A stretch of 64,000 nucleotides of DNA from DATEUP01 sp041485285 (GTDB lineage Archaea > Thermoplasmatota > DTKX01 > DATEUP01), in assembly GCA_041485285.1 (NCBI GenBank), contig JBGPJF010000009.1:1-64000 (forward strand), written 5' to 3'. Both the position numbers and the translations under genes were made by a program. The notes below the pieces were generated by a model, which ran no database searches, had not been told where the DNA came from, and worked only from the letters and a program-made list of their open reading frames with translations. Of this stretch, positions 58,099-64,000 are shown piece by piece. Position 1 is the first letter of the stretch; each line of letters starts with the position of its first letter.

Positions 58099-61000
58099 CT
58101 ACTCTTCCTGCCGCGGCCCCTTCATGCGCGCGCGCAGGTACAGCGCGGCCCCGCCGGCCACCGCGAGCAGCGCGATGAGGATGAAGCCCTCGCCGCCGCC
58201 CGCCTGGGTCACCGCGCCTTGGCTGCCGTCGCCCGTCGAGGGGGGCGGCGTCGTGTCGCCCTGGCCGCCGCTGCCGAGGTAGAGCGTGAGCGACACCTGC
58301 GCCGCGTTCCCAGCCTGGTCCACGGACTTGACCGTGAGGTTGTTCGCGCCGTTTTGGAGCGTCACGACCCAGTGGAACACGCCGTCGGGCGCCACCTGCA
58401 CCGCCACGCCGTTGATCGTGAGCAGCGACCCGAAGTCCGTCGAACCCTCGATCGTCGCCGACGAGACTTGGTAGCGCGACTTGTCGGCCGGCGAGAAGAT
58501 CGTGAGCTGCGGCGGGTCCGTGTCAAGGGTAAGCGTGACCGCCGTTTGGTTCCGGTTGCCGATGCGGTCGACCGCCTCGATGCGCAGGATCGTCTCCTGC
58601 TGGCTGAGGTTCACGACGAGCGCAAACGACCCGCGCTCGTCGGCCTGCGTGCGCGCCGCGCCCCCCGTGACATTTGCAAACGCCTCCGTCGTCCCCCGGA
58701 TCGTGTACGAGGGCTGGTTCGTGAAGCCATGGCCGCCCGCCGGGTCGATGATGTCGAGGAACGGCACGGTCGTGTCGCGCGCGATCGTGCGGCTCACGCG
58801 CGCCTCGTTGCCCGCTAGGTCGCGCGCCACGACGGTGATCGTGTTGTCGCCCTCGTTCAGGTGGACGGACTGGCTGAATGCGCCCAGTGCGAATACGCCG
58901 ACGCCGTTCACAAAGAGCAGCGCGTCGCGCTCGATGTCGCCCTCCACGGACACGAACTCCTGCGAGGTCACCGAGCCGTTCTGCGGCGAGCGCACCGACA
59001 GAAACGGCGCCGTCCGGTCGAGCACGCCGCTCACCCGCAGGTACGCCCAGTTGCCCGCGAGGTCCTGCGCCGACAGGTCAATCGTGTTGTTCCCCTCGGC
59101 AAGCTGCACGGCGCCTTCGAAGGCGCCGCCGGCCTCGAGCGCTTGCGCGAAGGAGCCGATGAACAGCTTCGCGGTGGGCTCCGTGCTCCCCCGCACCGCC
59201 ATGATCGGGTTGTTCGTGAGGAACCCGCTTTCGGGGGAGTCCACCTTGAGCAGCGGCGCTGTCGTGTCGAGGGTGAGCGCGAGGAAGGTCTCGTTGAAGT
59301 TGCCGGCGCGGTCGGTCGCGCGGATGCGGAACAGGTTCGGCCCCTCGAAGATGCGCACGACCGCCTGGAAGGTCGCGTCCCCCCGCAGCGTCAGCTCGTC
59401 GTAGCCGATGAACGACGAGACGACATCGGGGTCGGTCTGGACCGTGACGTTGACGAGCGAGACGTTCGTGAGCGTGAAGGTCGGCGCGATGATGATCAGC
59501 CGCGGCGGCGTGGTGTCGACGGTGAAATTCACGAACACCGCCGTCTCGAGACCGGCGATGTCGCGCGCGCGGAACACCGCCTGGTGGAGGCCGTCGGGGA
59601 GCGTGAAGGCCCCCGAGAAGCCGCCGAGGGTGAGCACGCCGACCGGGGTCGGCACCGAGCCGTCGACGAAAACCGTGAGGCTTGCAAACCCCGATCCCGC
59701 GTCGGTCACATTGCCCGCGTAGGTCACGAACGACTTGTTGAAGATCGAGAGGTCCTCCGGCCGGTCCACGGTGAGGGTCGGCCGGTGGCGGTCGGTGATC
59801 GTAATCCACACTTCCTTGTCGCGGTCGAGCGCCGTGGTGTTCGAGCCTTCCTCGCCGGCCTTGTTTGCGGTGAAGGTGTACGGCGACCAGAGGTGGCGCG
59901 TCGCGTCGTTCATCCCCCACTCCTCCGCGAGGAACCACGGTACGCGCCCCGACACATTGCTGACCTTCTGGCCGTACTCCTCGCCCGTCGACCCGTTCAT
60001 CTGGATCAGCGCCGAGGGGACCGGGATGCCGCTTTGCCAAACGACCACGAACGAGAGGTTCCACCAGACGTGGATCTCGCCCGACCCGCGCACCTCGCCC
60101 TCGCCGTAGCCGACGTGCGTACCGTAGGCGTCGATGCGCCCCTGCCGCACGGAGAGGTCGACCCCCGCGCCCGAAACGATCGTCGAGTTGTACACGGACA
60201 CCGCGAGGTCGTCGATGTAGAGGCCGGCGAGCTGCGAGTCGGTAATCAGCAGGTTGCGCAGCGGGTAGGACGCCGTGAGCGGCGAGGTGCCGTTGCCCGA
60301 CAGGATGAGCCCGAAGCGGTTGCCCGTGAGGTTGTTGCGCTCCACTTGGGGCGCCGAGGCCAGGTAGTTCACGCGGATGCCCGCGAGCAGGTTGTTGCGC
60401 GCGCGGTTGTCCAAGATCGTCAGCCGGTTGGTGGCAAACGCCCACAGGCCGTTGCCGCCGTTGCCGTCCGCCGTGTTGTTGTTGATCGAGATGCGGGCTT
60501 GCGACGAGAGGTAGTCGCCGAGCGTGAGCACCGCAATGCCGTCGCGGCCGCCGTTCGAGGCGGTGTTGAATTCCACCGCGACGAGCCCCTCGGTAAGGAT
60601 GGCCACGGCTTTCCCCGCGTTCCCGTCGATCGTGTTGTTGGCGACCGTGACCCACGCAGCCGAAGCCGTGGCCACAAGGTTGACGACCGCCGTCTCGTTC
60701 AGGCCCCCGCGGACGCTGTTTTGCAGGATCTGGGTGCGCCCGTTGTTGACCAGGTCGAAGAACGGCCCGGCGGTCACGGCGTTTTGGGTCACGTTGTTCC
60801 CCGTGATCGTCAGGTTGTACGCCGCTCCCCCGAAGTCGGCGCGCAGGCCATAGTCCCTCGCCGTGTTCTGGCGCATCGTGTTGTTCTCGAAGAGGAGCCC
60901 CGAGCCCCTGCCGCCGGTCACAACCCCGACGACCCCGTCGACATGGTTCGACGAGATCTGGTTCGTGCGGACGATGGCGAAGCCTTGGAGCGCCATGAGC

Positions 61001-63723
61001 CGCAGGTAAAGAGCGTTGCCGCCCGAGTTGCCCGAGAAGGAGTTGTTTTCGACCCGCGGGTTCGCGGTTGTGCGGGCCGCGTCGGAATTAAGGTCGAAGT
61101 TGACGTAGAGGCCCATGCGCGAATTGGCGTCGAACGTGTTGCCGGTGACCGTGAAGTCGCTCGTGTCATTGAACACGCCGCGGTCGCTCGCGCTGCCGAA
61201 GAAGTACTGGTACCCGCTGAGCGAAATGTAGCCGCCGAACCCGGTGTTGCCGCGCACCGTGTTGTTCGTGACCGTGACCGTGGACTGGCGGCGCGCCGTC
61301 TCCGTCTGGTAGGCGTTGATGTATGAATCGACCATCAGCCCGCCGTAGTAGCCGAGGTTGTCGTTCAGCGTGTTGTTCTGCGCCGTGTAGGGCCCGATGA
61401 TCTGCGCGGAGGCGTTGCGGTCGCCCTGCGAATTCGACGCGTAGTCGTAAACGTGCAGCCCCTCGTCGAGGTTCGAGCGCGCGAGGTTGTCGCGCATCGT
61501 GACAGCGCCATTGATGACGGCGTTGTAGCCCGGCGTGCGCGACGCGACGGCGTACCGGTAGAGGAGGAAGCCCGTCCCCTTGTTCCGCGAGAAGTCGTTC
61601 TTCTCCACAAGCACATTGCACTGCAACGTCGTGTCGCCCGAAAGCGCCGTGTCCGACCACGCGTAGAAGTAGCCAAAGAGCCCGGTCGCCTGGTTGTCGG
61701 TCACCGTGTTGTTGCGCACCGTGTAGTTCGCTTCCACGCGCGTGGAGGTCGAGTAGTACGAGTAGCTGTAGAAGTACATGTACGCGGCCGCCTGGTTGTT
61801 GCGCCGGATGATGTTGTTCTCGACGAGGATGTCGCCGGACTGCTTCGACTCGGCCCCCGATGAGCCGTAGTAGTTCAGCGTGCGCTGCTGGAGCATGAGG
61901 CCGTTCGAGTCGTGGCCTTCGATCAGGTTGCCGCGGATGCGCGTGAACCCGCTGACCCGCGAGGCCGAGGAGTAGTAGGTCACCGACACGCGGTCGATCG
62001 AGACGCCGATGTAGAGGGAGTTGTTCGCGACCCAGTTGTTCTCGAGGGTCAGGTTCGAGTCGATCTGCGAAATGCCGGAGGCCTTTCCGAGGTACTTGTT
62101 GGAGTTGAAGGTGATCGCGATGCCGTTGCCGGAATTGTTGTAGACGCGGTTGCCGGTCACGTCGATGTCCCCGCTCAGGTACGCGGTGGAGCCGGTGTAT
62201 GAGTAGACCTGCCGAACGATCTCCAGGGCGTTGTAGCCGTCGTTGAACGCGACCTCGTTGCTGCGCACCGAGAGGGCGCCGCGGATCTCGGCGGTGCCGT
62301 TGAGGTCCCCTTGGTACTTGTACGCGTAGTTGTAGGTGTAAAGGCCGTAGCCCGAGTTGTAGACCACCGTGTTGTTCTCGATCCGGACGGGGCCGTCGAT
62401 GAGCGCGCTGTAGCCGTCCGTGGAGAACGCGTAGTTGTACAGGTAGATCCCAGCATCCGCGTTGTTCGTAATCGTGTTGCCAAGCACGCTGATCGTGCCG
62501 TTGATGGAGGCGTTGCGGGCGAGGTTGGCGTACGCGTAGCGGAAGATGTACAGCCCGTACCCCTGGTTGCGCACGATCGTGTTGTTTGCAAAGATCATCG
62601 AACCGTCGTTGCGCACATCGGCCGCCGAGGAGTGGTCGGCGGTCGCGAAGTAGTCGATGAGGACGCCGTCGCCGGCATTGTCGGCGATGATGTTGTTGGA
62701 AAAGTTGAGCGCGAGGTCGACCTGGCAGCTGCCGGAGAACGTCGAGCTGACGGCGTTCACCAGGAAGACCGCCTGGTACGCGGCATTGGCTTCCACGCGG
62801 TTGCCGGTGACGTTGATCTTGCCGGTGAGCGACACCGTTGCATTCGCGGTGCCTTGGCCGTTCCACACGCTGTTGTAGATGTAAAGCGCGGGGCCGCGGT
62901 TGCGCGCGAACAGGTTGTCCTCGACCGTGAGGTTCGATACGAGCGACGAGGCGGTGTTCAGGTAGTCGTAGAAGTAGCGGTAGACGTAGATCCCGCCGCC
63001 CACGTTGTCGCTCACATTGTTGCCGCGGATGATGAAGTCGGCCGCGATGTTGTGGGGGCCGCCGCCCGCCCCATAATAGGAGTAGATCTGGAGAAACAGC
63101 GCGAAGTAGTTGATTTCGTAAAGGGTGTTGTTCGTGGCGATGAGCGGCGCCTGGGAGGTGCCGTAGTAGGCGGAGATGCCGCCGTACGACCCATTGTGGA
63201 TCCGGTTGTTGCGCAGCGTGACCGAGCCGCCGTAGGTGTAGATTCCGTAGTCGGCCATGCGCTGGACCTCGGAGCGCTCGATGGACAGGGTGCCGTACGT
63301 GTAGAAGTAAAACCGGTAGGCGGTGTCCGAGGTGGTGAGGTTCGAGTTGTTCACCGTGAGCGCGGCCCCGGAATAAAGCACGATGCCGTAGGTGGCGCCC
63401 GCCGTGCTGTGGAAGAGGAGTGTAACGTTGTCGAGCTGGAGGCTGCCCGTGTAAACGTAGAGCGCGCCTTCCAGCACGATGGTCTCGTTGGCCACGGTTG
63501 TGGGCTGGCTGATCCACCAATATCCGGAGGCGGGCGCGGGGTAATCGCCGCTGCCGGTGGCTGCCGCCGGTGCGCCGATCGCCAGGACAAAGGCCACCAA
63601 TGCAATCAGCGCGGCCGCGCCGCAAACCACGGCCAACCCTGGTCGCTTCCCTTTGCGAATTGGAATGCCCCCGACTTGCCCTCCGGAACTGCCTCCGGCC
63701 GGTACAGCCAGCCACCCCGTCAC
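58099..63723 (-). CDS. giant beta-helix surface protein with Ig-like repeats (1874 aa)
   Basis: The start is GTG 63723, and a signal sequence follows after a basic stretch (RKGKRP, then VVCGAAALIALVAFVLAIGA). Residues ~60-1230 form a long right-handed parallel beta-helix of the NosD/pectate-lyase type. Rungs look like 'GIYTYGGSVTLRNNRIHNGS' and 'NNTITNNADAGIYLYNYAFS', with ladders of Asn and Tyr (TYxYxY). Residues ~1290-1790 hold four or five Ig-like modules with 'DGTTEAFANVTGG'-type turns and 'LNEGDNTITVVARDLAGNEA' strands. One transmembrane helix (GFILIALLAVAGGAALYL) and a basic end (RARMKGPRQEE) anchor it. Sequons are very frequent. It may bind or cleave surface polysaccharide, but no catalytic residues were identified. 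Confidence 0.85.
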   Translation of the reverse strand: MTGWLAVPAGGSSGGQVGGIPIRKGKRPGLAVVCGAAALIALVAFVLAIGAPAAATGSGDYPAPASGYWWISQPTTVANETIVLEGALYVYTGSLQLDNVTLLFHSTAGATYGIVLYSGAALTVNNSNLTTSDTAYRFYFYTYGTLSIERSEVQRMADYGIYTYGGSVTLRNNRIHNGSYGGISAYYGTSQAPLIATNNTLYEINYFALFLQIYSYYGAGGGPHNIAADFIIRGNNVSDNVGGGIYVYRYFYDYLNTASSLVSNLTVEDNLFARNRGPALYIYNSVWNGQGTANATVSLTGKINVTGNRVEANAAYQAVFLVNAVSSTFSGSCQVDLALNFSNNIIADNAGDGVLIDYFATADHSSAADVRNDGSMIFANNTIVRNQGYGLYIFRYAYANLARNASINGTISVLGNTITNNADAGIYLYNYAFSTDGYSALIDGPVRIENNTVVYNSGYGLYTYNYAYKYQGDLNGTAEIRGALSVRSNEVAFNDGYNALEIVRQVYSYTGSTAYLSGDIDVTGNRVYNNSGNGIAITFNSNKYLGKASGISQIDSNLTLENNWVANNSLYIGVSIDRVSVTYYSSASRVSGFTRIRGNLIEGHDSNGLMLQQRTLNYYGSSGAESKQSGDILVENNIIRRNNQAAAYMYFYSYSYYSTSTRVEANYTVRNNTVTDNQATGLFGYFYAWSDTALSGDTTLQCNVLVEKNDFSRNKGTGFLLYRYAVASRTPGYNAVINGAVTMRDNLARSNLDEGLHVYDYASNSQGDRNASAQIIGPYTAQNNTLNDNLGYYGGLMVDSYINAYQTETARRQSTVTVTNNTVRGNTGFGGYISLSGYQYFFGSASDRGVFNDTSDFTVTGNTFDANSRMGLYVNFDLNSDAARTTANPRVENNSFSGNSGGNALYLRLMALQGFAIVRTNQISSNHVDGVVGVVTGGRGSGLLFENNTMRQNTARDYGLRADFGGAAYNLTITGNNVTQNAVTAGPFFDLVNNGRTQILQNSVRGGLNETAVVNLVATASAAWVTVANNTIDGNAGKAVAILTEGLVAVEFNTASNGGRDGIAVLTLGDYLSSQARISINNNTADGNGGNGLWAFATNRLTILDNRARNNLLAGIRVNYLASAPQVERNNLTGNRFGLILSGNGTSPLTASYPLRNLLITDSQLAGLYIDDLAVSVYNSTIVSGAGVDLSVRQGRIDAYGTHVGYGEGEVRGSGEIHVWWNLSFVVVWQSGIPVPSALIQMNGSTGEEYGQKVSNVSGRVPWFLAEEWGMNDATRHLWSPYTFTANKAGEEGSNTTALDRDKEVWITITDRHRPTLTVDRPEDLSIFNKSFVTYAGNVTDAGSGFASLTVFVDGSVPTPVGVLTLGGFSGAFTLPDGLHQAVFRARDIAGLETAVFVNFTVDTTPPRLIIIAPTFTLTNVSLVNVTVQTDPDVVSSFIGYDELTLRGDATFQAVVRIFEGPNLFRIRATDRAGNFNETFLALTLDTTAPLLKVDSPESGFLTNNPIMAVRGSTEPTAKLFIGSFAQALEAGGAFEGAVQLAEGNNTIDLSAQDLAGNWAYLRVSGVLDRTAPFLSVRSPQNGSVTSQEFVSVEGDIERDALLFVNGVGVFALGAFSQSVHLNEGDNTITVVARDLAGNEARVSRTIARDTTVPFLDIIDPAGGHGFTNQPSYTIRGTTEAFANVTGGAARTQADERGSFALVVNLSQQETILRIEAVDRIGNRNQTAVTLTLDTDPPQLTIFSPADKSRYQVSSATIEGSTDFGSLLTINGVAVQVAPDGVFHWVVTLQNGANNLTVKSVDQAGNAAQVSLTLYLGSGGQGDTTPPPSTGDGSQGAVTQAGGGEGFILIALLAVAGGAALYLRARMKGPRQEE

Positions 63724-63824
63724 GCCTCATAAGGATGGTGGCTTTTTCAGCGGTGCCTGGACGCCCGCCGGACACCAAAAATCGGGCCCAATCCGGCGAA
63801 CCATCTAGTGGGAAAAAGGCTCAG

Positions 63825-63833
63825 GTTAAATAC
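63825..63833 (+). promoter_or_regulatory. TATA-like box at the right edge
   Basis: GTTAAATAC lies about 42 bases before GTG 63871. It probably drives the partial gene at the edge and would give a leader of about 15 bases. Confidence 0.4.
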
Positions 63834-63870
63834 GGCCCCCCGCGTACGTTCAAATCCAGAGTGTGTGCCC

Positions 63871-64000
63871 GTGGCTGTGCGCGGAGCGACCTGTCTGGCT
63901 GTTGCGTTTATTGTAGCGTCATTGCCGATCCTTGCCCTTGTGGTGGGCACCGCGGGGGCTGCCAACCCCGATGTCATGAACAACTACCTCGAGCAGGTGC
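63871..64000 (+). CDS. start of a secreted protein (runs off the right edge)
   Basis: From GTG 63871 the frame encodes AVRGATCLAVAFIVASLPIL followed by ALVVGTAGAANPDVMNNYLE. This is a clear signal peptide (basic n-region, hydrophobic core, A-G-A-A cleavage region) followed by the first residues of a mature protein. Only 43 codons are inside the window. The competing GTG at 63861 is out of frame and gives a Cys-rich, unlikely sequence. It is divergent from the giant beta-helix gene. Nothing can be said of its function. Confidence 0.6.
   Translation, partial: MAVRGATCLAVAFIVASLPILALVVGTAGAANPDVMNNYLEQV

Noticed and set aside
58861..61326. long plus-strand reading frame of 821 codons
   Set aside because: It is Arg/Val/Asp-rich and lies entirely antisense to the beta-helix gene. 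It is an artefact of GC-rich codons.
61166..63778. 870-codon minus-strand frame
   Set aside because: It overlaps the beta-helix gene in another frame and its translation is Arg/Gln/His-rich without domains.

Overview
The window looks like a chromosomal segment of a GC-rich archaeon, most likely a Thermoplasmatota-type (Thermoplasmata) lineage. The lineage is an inference. What supports it: many genes have a TATA-like box about 26-36 bases upstream of the start codon and no Shine-Dalgarno sequence (leaderless transcripts). Large surface proteins are full of N-x-S/T sequons and end in one membrane anchor plus a basic tail. There is a PGF-CTERM-like tail, a single-OB-fold RPA-type ssDNA-binding protein, a membrane-embedded Cas4-like nuclease, a tRNA-His with an encoded G-1, and tRNAs without encoded CCA. 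No rRNA or CRISPR array was found.

Layout. 1-1.6 kb: insertion-sequence debris (an IS4/IS1634-like 5' piece at the edge and an IS701-family gene lacking its 3' end), with a PKD-like fragment between them. 2.1-6.4 kb: a YD/RHS-repeat protein whose stop codon touches that of a convergent small membrane-anchored protein. 6.7-21.7 kb: secreted or membrane-anchored surface proteins (beta-propeller, Ig-like, SBBP plus B-repeat plus zinc ribbon, lipoprotein, a 1406-residue PKD/FN3 protein) and an HTH-TPR regulator. 21.8-24 kb: an endonuclease/exonuclease/phosphatase-family protein and two small membrane proteins.

24.1-47.5 kb is an accessory region and the most interesting part. It ends at an intact tRNA-Glu(CTC) whose 3' end faces a tyrosine recombinase. 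Two degenerate copies of the 3' half of that tRNA lie in the same orientation at about 24.1 and 39.5 kb, so I read the region as two tandemly integrated elements of roughly 15 and 8 kb. The left element carries a metallophosphoesterase, a GMC oxidoreductase, a lone response regulator, a KTSC-OLD nuclease pair, two zinc-ribbon membrane proteins, a protein kinase fused to a SAMHD1-like HD phosphohydrolase, and an operon of a small membrane protein with an M48 metalloprotease. The right element carries an AbrB-type protein, a GIY-YIG domain protein, a winged-helix protein, an HTH-coiled-coil protein, an IS630 remnant and the integrase. The kinase-HD fusion, the OLD/KTSC pair and the M48 pair are the best candidates for an undescribed (possibly antiviral) system.

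47.5-64 kb returns to chromosomal-looking genes: an RND/MMPL transporter, a PKD surface protein, tRNA-His, a receiver-like protein, the ssDNA-binding protein next to the Cas4-like nuclease, small membrane and zinc-ribbon proteins, a 1874-residue beta-helix surface protein, and the start of another secreted protein running off the right edge.
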